A stretch of DNA of 64,000 nucleotides, from contig DXHV01000060.1 of the NCBI GenBank assembly GCA_019113165.1, positions 1 through 64,000 of the forward strand, given 5' to 3'. Each line of letters starts with the position of its first letter. Position 1 is the first letter of the stretch. This DNA comes from Candidatus Desulfovibrio intestinipullorum (GTDB lineage: Bacteria > Desulfobacterota > Desulfovibrionia > Desulfovibrionales > Desulfovibrionaceae). Positions 9,820 to 19,883 of the stretch are shown piece after piece. A program made the position numbers and the translations under genes. The notes beneath the pieces were generated by a model that saw nothing but the letters and a program-made list of their open reading frames with translations, searched no databases and was not told the origin of the DNA.

Positions 9820-11289
9820 ATGGATGACCTCACTCAACTTTCCCTGACCGAGGTTGCCGGAGCGCTCAAAGACGGTCAGGTCAAGGCGGTGGAAGCAACG
9901 GCTGCCTGTCTTGATCGCATTCAGGCAACGGAAGACCAGCTCGGAGCCCTGCTCTACGTGGACGCCGAAGGGGCCATAGAGCTGGCCGAAAAGATGGACA
10001 GCGAAGGCCCTGATCCGGAAAAGCCTCTGTGGGGCGTGCCCGTGACCGTGAAGGATGCCCTGGTGACCAGGGACATGCCCACCACGGCAGCCTCGCGCTT
10101 CCTGCAGGACTTTCGTCCCATGTACGATGCCTTCGTGGTCGACCGCCTGCGCAAGGCCGGAGCCATCATTCTGGGCAAGAACAACATGGACGAATTTGCC
10201 ATGGGCTCCACCACGGAAAATTCGGCCTATCAGACAACGCACAATCCCTGGGATGTGACCAGAGTGCCCGGCGGCTCCTCCGGCGGTTCTGCCTGCAGCG
10301 TGGCTGCCAGACAGTGCTACGCCTCTCTTGGATCCGACACCGGCGGATCCATCCGTCAGCCTGCGGCCTTCTGCGGCTGCGTGGGCATCAAGCCCACCTA
10401 CGGCAGGGTATCCAGATACGGCCTCATTGCCTACGGTTCCTCCCTGGATCAGGTTGGTCCCCTGACCAGGACGGTGGAGGACTGTGCCCGTGTGCTGTCC
10501 GTCATTGCCGGCTGGGACGAACGGGACATGACCTGCTCGCCCAGGGACGTGGACGACTATGTGGCAGCCATGAAGCCGGAAAACCTGGAAGGCCGGGTCA
10601 TTGGCCTGCCCAGCGAGTATTTTGGCGAGGGCCTCTCCGACGAGGTGCGCGAGGGCCGGGATCGGGCCGTGGCAGCCCTGCACGAGCTTGGCGCCACTAC
10701 TGTGGAGGTGAGCCTGCCCAGTACCGAAGCAGCCATTGCCACCTACTACATCATAGCCATGGCCGAAGCGAGCTCCAACCTGGCCCGCTATGACGGCGTG
10801 CGCTACGGCCACCGCTGCGAGGCGCCAAAGGACCTGCAGGAAATGTACACTCTGTCCCGCAAGGAAGGCTTTGGCGATGAAGTGAAGCGCCGCATCATGC
10901 TGGGCACCTTCGTGCTCTCCTCCGGCTATTACGACGCCTACTACAAGAAAGCCGCCCAGGTCCGGCGTCTCATCAGAGACGAATTTGTGGCCGCCCTCTC
11001 CAAGTGCGACTGCCTGCTGGCCCCGGTGTCGCCCATCGTGGCCTGGCCCCTGGGCGCCCATGCCCAGGATCCCCTGCAGGCCTTCCTCATGGACGCCTAT
11101 ACCTGCCCGGTCAACCTTGCCGGCCTGCCCAGCCTATCTTTGCCTGTGTGCCTGGGCTCTTCCGGTCTGCCCGTGGGCATGCAGCTCATAGGCAGGGCCT
11201 TTGACGAAACAACCCTCTTCTCAGTAGGCAGTGCCCTGGAAAGGAGCCTGCCTTCCATAGGATCACCCGCAGCTGTCGACGCAGAGTAA
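9820..11289 (+). CDS. gatA: Asp-tRNA(Asn)/Glu-tRNA(Gln) amidotransferase subunit A
   Basis: Amidase signature [29 protein letters not shown]...[18 protein letters not shown]. Confidence 0.97.
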   Translation: MDDLTQLSLTEVAGALKDGQVKAVEATAACLDRIQATEDQLGALLYVDAEGAIELAEKMDSEGPDPEKPLWGVPVTVKDALVTRDMPTTAASRFLQDFRPMYDAFVVDRLRKAGAIILGKNNMDEFAMGSTTENSAYQTTHNPWDVTRVPGGSSGGSACSVAARQCYASLGSDTGGSIRQPAAFCGCVGIKPTYGRVSRYGLIAYGSSLDQVGPLTRTVEDCARVLSVIAGWDERDMTCSPRDVDDYVAAMKPENLEGRVIGLPSEYFGEGLSDEVREGRDRAVAALHELGATTVEVSLPSTEAAIATYYIIAMAEASSNLARYDGVRYGHRCEAPKDLQEMYTLSRKEGFGDEVKRRIMLGTFVLSSGYYDAYYKKAAQVRRLIRDEFVAALSKCDCLLAPVSPIVAWPLGAHAQDPLQAFLMDAYTCPVNLAGLPSLSLPVCLGSSGLPVGMQLIGRAFDETTLFSVGSALERSLPSIGSPAAVDAE

Positions 11290-11332
11290 GGGAAGGCTGG
11301 CTGCAAAGCGGTGTCTGCCTTGTTCCCTTCAC

Positions 11333-11386
11333 AAAGGCCTGGTCTCTTTTGCTATGTCTGCGGCAACAGGGGGCCAGGCCTTTTTT
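11333..11386 (+). terminator. Rho-independent terminator of gatCA
   Basis: AAAGGCCTGG...CCAGGCCTTTTTT. Confidence 0.85.
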
Positions 11387-11474
11387 GCCGACACGGGCGG
11401 AAGCATGCCGCACGCTCTCTGTTTTTTTTTTTGAAATGCAGCCTCTGCGCAACGGACTCTCTTGGGAGGACAAT

Positions 11475-12482
11475 ATGGCATCAACACTGCACTTGGGCGC
11501 CCTGAAGGAAGAAGACATATGGGCCGCCTGCGACAGCCTGGTCAGCAGGGGCAGGAAGCCGACGCAGGCTGCCGTGCGCGAGTTTCTGGGCAAGGGCTCC
11601 TATTCCACCATAGGTCCGGCCCTGCGATCCTGGCAGGAACATCAGCTCTTTATCCTGCGGACGCCCAGGGATCAGGCCGCCAAGGCCGTGCACGACATGG
11701 CCCAGGAATTTTGCCGCAACCTGATGGACAGGCTGACGGTCTGGCAGAAGGAGCAGGAGGTCTTCGAGAAGCAGTGCGATCTCGGGCGGCAGGTGGCGGA
11801 GGAACTGCATGAAACGTCTGCTGCCAGGGCGGAAACACTGGAGCGCAACCTGCAGAAGCTGGAAGCGGATCTGGCCCGCATGGAACAGGAGCGCAACCAG
11901 GCCCTGGAGCGCTGTGCCGTGCTGCTTGATCAGCTCAGGCAGCTGCAGCAGGAGCGCGACAGCCTTGTGCAGCGCCTGGAAGAGCAGGACGGCCCGCTGC
12001 CTGCGGAGCAGTCGGCAGCCCGGCAGGAGGCACAGGCCAGGGACCCCATGGAGGAGGCGGCAGACCGGGAGCAGACGCAGGAAGGCACAGACGAGGTGCC
12101 GGGCCAGGGAGCTTTTGAACCTGAGCCTGCCCGCGAAGACGAAGAAGAGGCAGAGCAGTCGGCCGAATCCGTCCCCTGCGGGGACGACGGCTCTGCGCCT
12201 GAAGGATCGGGTACAGAATTTGCAGCGGCTGAAGAGGCTTGTGCAGATGAGGCAGCGGCTCTTGCAGATGGTGCGGACGCCGGGCCTGTGCTCTCTCTGC
12301 CCTATCTGAATGACAAGGATCGTGCCCTGCGCCCCATGGCACTTGCCCAGCTGCGCAAGTGGCCGGACGGCAAGAAGCTGACGGCCAACAAGCTGCTCAA
12401 GGCCATGGACATGAAGTCCAACGAAAACAATGTGACCCTGGCCAGATACTGGTGCGATCATGCCGACGAGCTGCGCGACTGA
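11475..12482 (+). CDS. KfrA N-terminal-like DNA-binding, coiled-coil protein
   Basis: ALKEEDIWAACDSLVSRGRKPTQAAVREFLGKGSYSTIGPALRSW resembles the KfrA_N DNA-binding domain, followed by a long Glu/Gln-rich coiled coil and a conserved-looking C-terminus. Confidence 0.7.
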   Translation: MASTLHLGALKEEDIWAACDSLVSRGRKPTQAAVREFLGKGSYSTIGPALRSWQEHQLFILRTPRDQAAKAVHDMAQEFCRNLMDRLTVWQKEQEVFEKQCDLGRQVAEELHETSAARAETLERNLQKLEADLARMEQERNQALERCAVLLDQLRQLQQERDSLVQRLEEQDGPLPAEQSAARQEAQARDPMEEAADREQTQEGTDEVPGQGAFEPEPAREDEEEAEQSAESVPCGDDGSAPEGSGTEFAAAEEACADEAAALADGADAGPVLSLPYLNDKDRALRPMALAQLRKWPDGKKLTANKLLKAMDMKSNENNVTLARYWCDHADELRD

Positions 12483-12848
12483 AAGAGAGCTTCCCTGTGC
12501 GTCCCATGAGGAAAGGCTTCCGAAGGACGTCTGCGGTTTTTTGCCCGACGGATCTCTTTGCATCCGGCCCTCATTTTGCTACGGTGAAGAGGTAGCAAAA
12601 CAGAAAATCGCGACGCTTTCATCCGAAGGCGAGGGCATGTCTGCCAGACTGTCGTTTCGCCTGTCCATGCCAGTATCAGCGGCGCAAGGACGTGCAGCGC
12701 CTCGTGGTGGTCCATGGTGGTGCCCTTGAGCAGGCTTTTTCGCGCAACGCTGTGAATATGCCCATACCGATCCGGGGGCAGAACAAACCGGCCTCCGGAA
12801 TGTCGTAAACAAAAGGGAAGACTCCCGCATCGAACTGCGGGGGCATTC

Positions 12849-13379
12849 ATGGAGGACAACATGATTCGTTCTTTTGTTGCTGCGCTTGTTCTGAGCCTTT
12901 TTGTGGCAGGCAGTGCTTCTGCTGCCAAGGTGGATGTTTCCAAATTGCAGCTGGCTGGTGACATCACCCAGGCCCAGGCCGAGATTGTGCTGAAGGGTGC
13001 CCTGGCCAAAGCCGTGGATCAGGGTGTGCCCATGAACATCGCCGTTGTTGACGCCGGTGGCAATCTCAAGGCCTTCCTGCGCATGGACGGCGCCTTCCTG
13101 GGCAGCATCGACGTTTCCATCGGCAAGGCCGAGACAGCTCGCCGCTTCAACATGTCCACTGCGGCCCTGGGCGCTGCAGCCCAGCCCGGCGGTGAACTTT
13201 TCGGCATTGAAGTGACCAACGGCAGACTGGTCATCTTTGGTGGCGGCGAACTGCTTCGTGACGCAAACGGCGTGATCATCGGTGCCATTGGCGTGAGCGG
13301 CGGTTCTGTGGCCGAAGACACCAATGTGGCCAAGGCCGGTGTGGCTGCCCTGGAAAAGGCTGTGAAGGCCAAGAAGTAG
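12849..13379 (+). CDS. GlcG/HbpS-type heme-binding family protein, exported
   Basis: Signal peptide (FVAALVLSLFVAGSASA); GVPMNIAVVDAGGNLKAFLRMDGAFLGSIDVSIGKAETA...GGELLRDANGVIIGAIGVSGGSVAEDTNVAKAG. Confidence 0.87.
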   Translation: MEDNMIRSFVAALVLSLFVAGSASAAKVDVSKLQLAGDITQAQAEIVLKGALAKAVDQGVPMNIAVVDAGGNLKAFLRMDGAFLGSIDVSIGKAETARRFNMSTAALGAAAQPGGELFGIEVTNGRLVIFGGGELLRDANGVIIGAIGVSGGSVAEDTNVAKAGVAALEKAVKAKK

Positions 13380-13411
13380 TCCGCACAAAGACAGATTAAG
13401 GCATTTTTGCA

Positions 13412-13463
13412 GGGGCCTGTCCGCCCGGTACTGACGTACCGGGGAGGGACGGGCCCCTTTTTC
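13412..13463 (+). terminator. Rho-independent terminator
   Basis: GGGGCCTGTCC...GGGACGGGCCCC then TTTTT. Confidence 0.85.
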
Positions 13464-13595
13464 GTGCCTCCAGCCAGGGGCCTGTGACTGCAGCCTCTTG
13501 GCAAAACAGGACATTTGCTGTATGCATTCCTCTCCAATGGCTCACTATTTCGCAAAGAGATACAGGCTGGGCATTGTGTTTCTGGAGGATATTCT

Positions 13596-15026
13596 ATGTC
13601 TGGAGTGTGGTATTTCTGGGGAAGCCTTGCGCTGCTTGTGGGCGGCTATTTTGTCTACGGCTCCCTGGTGGAAAGGATCTTTGGTGCCGACTACAGGAGG
13701 CCCACTCCCTTGCAGACCAAGGGAGATGGCGTTGATTATGTTGCCCTGCCCAAATACAAGATATTTCTCATTCAGTTTCTGAACATAGCAGGACTTGGTC
13801 CTGTGCTTGGTCCCATTCTGGGCGCCCTGTACGGCCCGTCCGCCCTCCTGTGGGTGGTCTTTGGCTCCATCTTTGCCGGAGCCGTGCACGATTACTGCTC
13901 GGGCATGATGAGCCTGCGCCTTGGCGGTGCCTCCTATCCCGAAATCATAGGCCACAGCTTCGGCATGAAGATGCGCCGCTTCATGGAGATCTTCACCGTC
14001 TGCTTCATGATCATGGTGGGCGCCGTCTTTGTGCTCGGACCTGCCGCCCTGCTGGCCAGCATGACGCCCTTTGGCATCGTGTTCTGGTCCTGCATCATCT
14101 TCCTCTATTACTTCCTGGCCACCATCATGCCCATTGACGTCATTATCGGGCGCATCTATCCCTTTTTCGGACTGCTGCTCCTGGTCATGGCCTTTGGCCT
14201 GGTGGGCGCCCTACTGCTGGGCGACAGGCCCGTGCTGCCCAATACGGACTTTTTTGTCAATACGGATCCCAGTGGCCTGCCCCGCTGGCCTCTGCTCTTT
14301 GTGACCATAGCCTGCGGCGCCATCAGCGGCTTCCATGCCACGCAGTCGCCGCTCATGGCCCGCTGCATGAGCAGCGAGAAGGATGGCCGTCTGCTCTTCT
14401 ACGGCCCCATGATTGCCGAGGGCATCATTGGCCTCATCTGGGTGACACTGGGCCTTTCCTTCTACGAGTCCCCCGAAGCCCTGCAGGCCGTCATTGCCAA
14501 GGGCTCGCCCACCCTGGTGGTCAAGGAAATCTCCATGGAGCTGCTGGGCGGCTTTGGCGGCTTCCTGGCCATACTGGGTGTCATTGTCCTGCCTGTCACC
14601 ACGGGCGACACGGCCTTCCGCGGCGCCCGTCTGCTGGTGGCCGATGCCCTGCACATCGATCAGAGCCGGATCAGCAGCAGGCTCATGCTGACCGTGCCCC
14701 TCTTTGCCGCGGGCATTGTGCTCACCATGGTGGATTTTGACGTCATCTGGCGCTACTTCGGCTGGGCCAACCAGACCATGGCCTGCGTGACGCTCTGGGC
14801 CGTGGCCATCTACCTTGTGCGCGAGCACCGTCTGCACTGGATTGCCACCCTGCCGGCCGTGTTCATGACAGCCGTCTGCGTGAGCTATCTGTGCAATGCC
14901 AAAATAGGCTTTGGTCTGAGCCTGCAGGTCTCCAGCGTCATCGCCGTCCTGGTCAGCCTGCTCTGCCTTGCCGCCTTCCTGCGCATGGCGCCCCGCGGGC
15001 AGCAGGCCGTCATGCAGACCAGCTGA
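13596..15026 (+). CDS. Carbon starvation CstA family protein (peptide/pyruvate transporter)
   Basis: LPKYKIFLIQFLNIAGLGPVLGPILGALYGPSALLWVVFGSIFAGAVHDYCSGMMSLRLGGASYPEIIG, hallmark CstA N-terminal domain. Confidence 0.9.
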   Translation: MSGVWYFWGSLALLVGGYFVYGSLVERIFGADYRRPTPLQTKGDGVDYVALPKYKIFLIQFLNIAGLGPVLGPILGALYGPSALLWVVFGSIFAGAVHDYCSGMMSLRLGGASYPEIIGHSFGMKMRRFMEIFTVCFMIMVGAVFVLGPAALLASMTPFGIVFWSCIIFLYYFLATIMPIDVIIGRIYPFFGLLLLVMAFGLVGALLLGDRPVLPNTDFFVNTDPSGLPRWPLLFVTIACGAISGFHATQSPLMARCMSSEKDGRLLFYGPMIAEGIIGLIWVTLGLSFYESPEALQAVIAKGSPTLVVKEISMELLGGFGGFLAILGVIVLPVTTGDTAFRGARLLVADALHIDQSRISSRLMLTVPLFAAGIVLTMVDFDVIWRYFGWANQTMACVTLWAVAIYLVREHRLHWIATLPAVFMTAVCVSYLCNAKIGFGLSLQVSSVIAVLVSLLCLAAFLRMAPRGQQAVMQTS

Positions 15027-15061
15027 TGCCCGCCAGACGATGCAGGCTTGCCGTGCCGCGG

Positions 15062-15111
15062 CCCTGACGCACGGACGCCCCTGACGAACGGTCGCCCTGA
15101 CGCGAAGTCGC
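15062..15111. repeat. Imperfect tandem repeat, 3 copies of a 16-17-bp unit
   Basis: CCCTGACGCACGGACGC / CCCTGACGAACGGTCGC / CCCTGACGCGAAGTCGC. Confidence 0.7.
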
Positions 15112-15142
15112 GCCGAGGGGCCTGCCTGACAACACAAGCAGA

Positions 15143-15182
15143 AAAGCCGCCGGAAACAGAGAGTGGTTTCCGGCGGCTTTCT
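15143..15182. terminator. Bidirectional terminator between cstA-like gene and recR
   Basis: AAAGCCGCCGGAAAC-agagagtg-GTTTCCGGCGGCTTT. Confidence 0.85.
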
Positions 15183-15222
15183 TATTGGTGTCTGGCTGAT
15201 GTGTCTGGGTGTTGGATCGCTG

Positions 15223-15834
15223 CTATTGCAGGGCCTGGCGGTATTTGAGCGACTGGCGCAGGGTTTCGGCATCCATGTGCTTGACCTCGCTGCCAAGGGG
15301 AATGCCCTGGGCCAGACGGGTGATGCGGATGGCAGGAAAGTCTGCCTGCATGAAGGCCTGGATGAAGGAGGCCGTGTTTTCGGCCTCAAGGGTGGCGCCA
15401 AGGGCCAGGATGAGCTCCTGCACCTCGCCTTCGGCAAGGCGGCTGGTCAGTCTGTCCAGATCCATCCTGTCCTGGCCGCTCTTGTCCAGGGGATTGAGCA
15501 GGCCGCCCAGGATGAGGTACTGGCCGCGGTAGAAACCGCCGCGCTCCAGGGTCAGCTCGCTGTCCCAGTCCGTGACCAGACAGAGGGTTTCCCTGCTGCG
15601 GGAGGGATCGGCGCAGATAGGGCAGACGGGAGCCGCGGAAAGGCCTCCGCAGCGGCTGCACAGATGGAGCTTGTCGCGCAGGGTGGCAATGCTCTGGCCA
15701 AGTTCCCTGGTCTGGGCCTCGGGCCAGCTCAAGAGGGTCATGGCCACACGCAGGGCCGACTTGGGCCCCATGCCCGGCAGACGGCCGAGCCTGGTCACCA
15801 GATCCTGCAGCGGGGCCGGCAGTTCGCAGGACAT
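15223..15834 (-). CDS. recR: Recombination mediator protein RecR
   Basis: LVTRLGRLPGMGPKSALRVAMTLL, zinc finger LCSRCGGLSAAPVCPICAD, Toprim YLILGGLLNPLDKSG. Confidence 0.97.
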   Translation of the reverse strand: MSCELPAPLQDLVTRLGRLPGMGPKSALRVAMTLLSWPEAQTRELGQSIATLRDKLHLCSRCGGLSAAPVCPICADPSRSRETLCLVTDWDSELTLERGGFYRGQYLILGGLLNPLDKSGQDRMDLDRLTSRLAEGEVQELILALGATLEAENTASFIQAFMQADFPAIRITRLAQGIPLGSEVKHMDAETLRQSLKYRQALQ

Positions 15835-15835
15835 G

Positions 15836-16159
15836 CTAGAACAGGCCGGGCAGGCGGATGCCGCCGGACAGGTTGGTCATCTCGCGTTCCAGGCTTTCCC
15901 TGGAGATGCGGTTGGCCTCGTTGACGGCAGAGATGATCAGATCCTGCAGCATTTCGGCGTCGCAGTCCTTCAGGGCGCTGGGCTCAATGGTCAGGCTCTG
16001 GATGACCTGCTTGCCATTGACCGTGACCTTGACCATGCCGCCGCCACTGGAGGCTTCGAAGGTGCTGGCTTCGGCTTCCTGCTGCAGTTTGCTGAGCTTG
16101 TTTTGCATAATCTGTGCCTGACGCACGATTTCATTCATGTTGCGCATGAAAATCCTCAC
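15836..16159 (-). CDS. ybaB: YbaB/EbfC family nucleoid-associated protein
   Basis: MNEIVRQAQIMQNKLSKLQQEAEASTFEASSGGGMVKVTVNGKQVIQSLTIEPS; between recR and dnaX. Confidence 0.95.
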   Translation of the reverse strand: MRIFMRNMNEIVRQAQIMQNKLSKLQQEAEASTFEASSGGGMVKVTVNGKQVIQSLTIEPSALKDCDAEMLQDLIISAVNEANRISRESLEREMTNLSGGIRLPGLF

Positions 16160-16207
16160 AGGGAAAAAGAGTAGGAGAGAAAAAGGAAAAACAGGCCGTC
16201 AGGCCTG

Positions 16208-18262
16208 TCATCGTCTCTGGACGTGATCCACATGAGCCTTGAGCAATTCAAAGCAGTGCTTGAGCTCCGGTCTGTCCAGCACAATCGGGGTGCTCTGGGC
16301 CTGCGCATGCGTGCGGCCCCTTTCGGACAGGGAGAGCTCGACCTGTACCGCAGTCTTCAGGAACTGGGACAGGGAAGATTCCAGGGAGGGCAGTGCCCGC
16401 TTAAGCGAGGCAAGCTGGCTGGCATTGTCGGCTTCAAGGACCAGGGTGTTCTCGCGCCTGGCAATGCAGCGCACGCCGTTCAGAAGATAGGGGGCAGGGG
16501 ATCCGGGCGTCTGCTGGGCAAAGGCCCGGTAGGCTGCCCAGTCCGGCAGGGCCGAGGCCATGCGCACCTGGCCCAGGGGCGCATCGCCCATGACCTCCTC
16601 GAAGTCGTCCTCGTCCTGCCCCTCGTCGCTGTCCGCACTGCTGCCGAAGCTGGTCGCCGGCCGGACAGGGGGCTGGTAGGTAGAGAGGTCCTGGGCCGGT
16701 TCTGCTGTCCTGGCGCTGTCAGCCGCAGCAGTATCGGGGGCAGCAGGCATCGCCCTGTCGGCTGCTGCCAGTTCGGGAGCCGTCTTGTCCGTCCCCTGAG
16801 TCTGGGCAGAAGGCTGACCCTGGGCAGGTTCCCGGGACTGCGCGGGCCTGTGCGAAAGAGGCGCACTGTTTCCGGCCGGGGGCGTTGCCTGTGCCTGCGT
16901 TGCCTGTGCCGGCTGTTGTGTCGATCTGGCGGCCTGCGCTGCGGCAGCCTTGTGGTCCTGCCAGGAGGGGCGGCCTGTGCCGGCTGTGCCAGACGCGGAA
17001 GAAGCGGACGGAGCGGGGCTCCGGGACGGGGCGGCCTGTGCCGACGGCGCTGTGCTCTGCTGAACGGGTCGTGTGGTCTGTGCCGGAGGCTGGGCTCCGG
17101 CTGGCCTAGGGCGCGGTGCGGCTCCCTCCTCTGCAGAGCCCTGATCGGCAACAAGGGAAGAGGGAAGCAGGCGCGGCAGCAGGGCCAGGTTGACCAGCAG
17201 GAGTTCCAGGGCTGCGGCAGGCTCCTGGCTGATGGTGACGGAGCGCTGGGCATTGAGGATCATCTGCCAGGCCGCATGGAGGTAGGAGGGCGTGAAGCGC
17301 GGCGCAATGCTTTCCAGAAAATCCAGCTCTCCGGCAGGCACACCCAGTCGGGTCACGGCGTCCCTGTCGCACTGGCGCAGCAGGAAGAGCGAGCGGAAAT
17401 AGTCGGTGAGCTCGCGCAAAAAGAAGCCTATGTCCACTTCCTTGGAAACCAGTTCCCTGGTGAAGAGGGCCGTGCCCACGCAGTCTGCCCTGGCCAGGGC
17501 ATCAAAGAGGCTTGAAAGGGCATCCATGCCGGCAAGGCCCAGGACCATGCGCACGGTCTCGGCGGTGAGCTCCTCACGGCCATAGGCCAGAATCTGATCG
17601 AGCAGGGACATGCTGTCCCTGGCAGAGCCTGCGGCACGGCGGGCTATGAGGCGCAGGGCGGCCTCTTCGCAGGGCACGTTTTCCTTCTGCAGGATGCCGG
17701 CAAGGTGCGCGGCAATGGTGTCTTCGCTGAGATGGCGGAAGGAAAAGACCTGGCAGCGGCTCAGGATGGTGGCCGGAAAGCGGAAGAGCTCCGTGGTGGC
17801 AAAGATGAAGACCACATGCTGCGGCGGTTCTTCCAGGGTCTTGAGCAGCGCGTTGAAGGCGTTGCGGGTCAGCATGTGCGCTTCGTCGATGATGAAAATC
17901 TTGTAGCGTCCTTCCATGGGCGCAAAGCCCACGGTCTCGCGCAGGGCGCGGGCATCGTCGACGGTATTGTTGGAGGCACCGTCGAGCTCGATCACGTCGG
18001 GGTGCGTGCCCTGGGTGATGCGGCGGCACTGCTCGCAGGTATTGCAGGGCTCGGCGCAGGGGGCGTGTGCGCAGTTGAGCGCCTCGGCGAAGATGCGGGC
18101 AATGGTGGTCTTGCCGACACCGCGTGTGCCGCTGAGCAGATAGCCGGAGGCCACGCGATCCTCGGCCGAGGCCCTGGAGAGGACGGCCTTGATGAGATCC
18201 TGGCCTGCGACTTCGGAAAAGCGCTGCGGACGATAGCGGGTGGCAAGGGAAAGATGCTTCAT
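16208..18262 (-). CDS. dnaX: DNA polymerase III subunits gamma/tau
   Basis: SLATRYRPQRFSEVAGQD, GTRGVGKTTIARIFAEALNC, FIIDEAHMLTRNAFNALLKTLEEPP; start at the MKHLSLATRYRP methionine. Confidence 0.97.
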   Translation of the reverse strand: MKHLSLATRYRPQRFSEVAGQDLIKAVLSRASAEDRVASGYLLSGTRGVGKTTIARIFAEALNCAHAPCAEPCNTCEQCRRITQGTHPDVIELDGASNNTVDDARALRETVGFAPMEGRYKIFIIDEAHMLTRNAFNALLKTLEEPPQHVVFIFATTELFRFPATILSRCQVFSFRHLSEDTIAAHLAGILQKENVPCEEAALRLIARRAAGSARDSMSLLDQILAYGREELTAETVRMVLGLAGMDALSSLFDALARADCVGTALFTRELVSKEVDIGFFLRELTDYFRSLFLLRQCDRDAVTRLGVPAGELDFLESIAPRFTPSYLHAAWQMILNAQRSVTISQEPAAALELLLVNLALLPRLLPSSLVADQGSAEEGAAPRPRPAGAQPPAQTTRPVQQSTAPSAQAAPSRSPAPSASSASGTAGTGRPSWQDHKAAAAQAARSTQQPAQATQAQATPPAGNSAPLSHRPAQSREPAQGQPSAQTQGTDKTAPELAAADRAMPAAPDTAAADSARTAEPAQDLSTYQPPVRPATSFGSSADSDEGQDEDDFEEVMGDAPLGQVRMASALPDWAAYRAFAQQTPGSPAPYLLNGVRCIARRENTLVLEADNASQLASLKRALPSLESSLSQFLKTAVQVELSLSERGRTHAQAQSTPIVLDRPELKHCFELLKAHVDHVQRR

Positions 18263-18275
18263 GGCGGTGCATGCG

Positions 18276-18355
18276 GACGAGGTTCGCACGGCATTGTGGC
18301 AGGGCTTTTGTGCGGCTGCGTGGGGCAGGCGCACGGGATGCGTGCGAACCTCGTC
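18276..18355 (-). other. 15-bp perfect inverted repeat in the ilvE-dnaX gap (dnaX leader hairpin)
   Basis: GACGAGGTTCGCACG (18276-18290) / CGTGCGAACCTCGTC (18341-18355). Confidence 0.75.
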
Positions 18356-18369
18356 AGGAGGGATTTTTG

Positions 18370-18410
18370 TGCCGGCACCTGGGGACCTGTGCAGTCCTCA
18401 GGTGCCGGCA
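18370..18410. other. GC-rich hairpin between ilvE and dnaX, no U-tract
   Basis: TGCCGGCACCTGgGG ... CCtCAGGTGCCGGCA. Confidence 0.6.
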
Positions 18411-18466
18411 GGAAATCGAAAAGGGCTCAAAAAGGCGGTCAGCCCATCAGCTCGGCAACTGGTCGA

Positions 18467-19390
18467 CTAGTCGACGGTGTAGGGAGCGAGCCATTCCTTG
18501 TACTTGGGATTCTCGCCCCTGGCGACCTTGAAGAATTCCTGCTGCAGATGCTTGGTCACGGGACCGGCACAGCCGGCGCCGATGACGCGGTGATCCATTT
18601 CGCGGATGGGGGTGATTTCGGCAGCAGTGCCGCAGAAGAAGGCTTCGTCGGCAATGTAGATTTCGTCACGGGAGAGCGGAGCTTCCTCGACGGTGTAGCC
18701 GAGATCCCTGGCCAGCACGATAAGGGAGGAGCGAGTGATGCCACCCAGGGTGTTGGTCAGCTGGGGCGTCTTGATGGTGCCGTTGGTGACGATGAAGATG
18801 TTTTCACCGGTGGCTTCGGAGACAACGCCTGCAGGATCCAGCATGACGGCTTCGTCATAGCCGTCGGCCACGGCCTCGATCTTGGCCAGAATGGAGTTGA
18901 CGTAGTTGCCGGCAGCCTTGGCCTTGGACATGAGGGTGTTGGGATGGATGCGGGTGAAGGAGCTTGTGCGGATACGGATGCCCTTTTCCAGAGCCTCGGG
19001 TCCTAAATAGGCGCCCCAGGGCCAGCAGGCAATGATGGTCTGCACGGGGTTGTGGCCGGGATTGACGCCCATTTCGCCATAGCCCACAAAGGTCAGCGGA
19101 CGGATGTAGCCGGCTTTCAGCTTGTTGGCACGCAGCGTTTCAATGGTGGCGTCGAAGATCTGCTCGGCGGTGTAGGGCATGTTCATGCCCAGGATCTTGG
19201 CAGAGTTGATGAGGCGCTGGGAGTGTTCCTTGAGACGAAACACGGAAGAACCGGCGGCACCGCAGTCATAGGCACGAATGCCTTCAAAGACTGCATCACC
19301 ATAATGAAGAGCATGGGTGAGCACATGCACCTTGGCATCAGCCCAGGGCACCAGTTTGCCGTCAAACCAGATGAATTCGGTAGTTTCCAT
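18467..19390 (-). CDS. ilvE: Branched-chain amino acid aminotransferase
   Basis: [37 protein letters not shown]...[10 protein letters not shown]...[25 protein letters not shown]. Confidence 0.97.
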   Translation of the reverse strand: METTEFIWFDGKLVPWADAKVHVLTHALHYGDAVFEGIRAYDCGAAGSSVFRLKEHSQRLINSAKILGMNMPYTAEQIFDATIETLRANKLKAGYIRPLTFVGYGEMGVNPGHNPVQTIIACWPWGAYLGPEALEKGIRIRTSSFTRIHPNTLMSKAKAAGNYVNSILAKIEAVADGYDEAVMLDPAGVVSEATGENIFIVTNGTIKTPQLTNTLGGITRSSLIVLARDLGYTVEEAPLSRDEIYIADEAFFCGTAAEITPIREMDHRVIGAGCAGPVTKHLQQEFFKVARGENPKYKEWLAPYTVD

Positions 19391-19841
19391 AGCTATATCC
19401 TTGCAACTAATTCTTCGTCGTGCTTTTTCGGAGCATGGCAAAGGCAGTCTCGCGAAAGGCTTCAGGGCACGTCCCCTGCGGAGGTACAGTGAAGCCGGCC
19501 CCTCCGGTCTCCGTGCAAGGGGGCCGTCCCTGAAGAGAAGGGAGCGTCACACAGAAGGGCAGGGGCAGTGTGCTGCACGGTCTCCCGGGGGAAGGAACAC
19601 GGGGCAGCGGGCCTTCTTTTGTACTGAAAGTCGCCTGCCTGTGCAAGATGCACAAGAGCAGGAAAGGCAGGGATAAGGCCTGCATGCAGGGCTATTGCAG
19701 TCGTTTGTCCTGCCCTTTTGCAAGCCCTGTGCGCATGGGCATGGCCCTTGCGGGGACCTGGGGCAAGAAGAGTGTCTGCAAAGCCTGCATGCCGGGGGCA
19801 GGAGCTTCTGGCAGGAGCAGTCCCGGGCTTTTGTCCGCTGC

Positions 19842-19870
19842 TTGACAGGGCAGGTGGAAAGGTCTAGGTC
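19842..19870 (+). promoter_or_regulatory. Putative sigma70-type promoter of the FMN riboswitch transcript
   Basis: TTGACA - 17 nt - TAGGTC immediately upstream of the riboswitch. Confidence 0.45.
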
Positions 19871-19883
19871 TGAAGCAACATCG

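Noticed and set aside
12458-12716. Possible minus-strand ORF (MDHHEALHVLAPLILAWTGETTVWQ...) between the kfrA-like and heme-binding protein genes
   Set aside because: No recognised family, overlaps the kfrA-like 3' end, no convincing ribosome-binding site; likely spacer.
18262-18467. SRP (4.5S) RNA gene next to dnaX
   Set aside because: Position and hairpin are suggestive, but the conserved GGUCAGGUCCGGAAGGAAGCAGCC core is missing on both strands.
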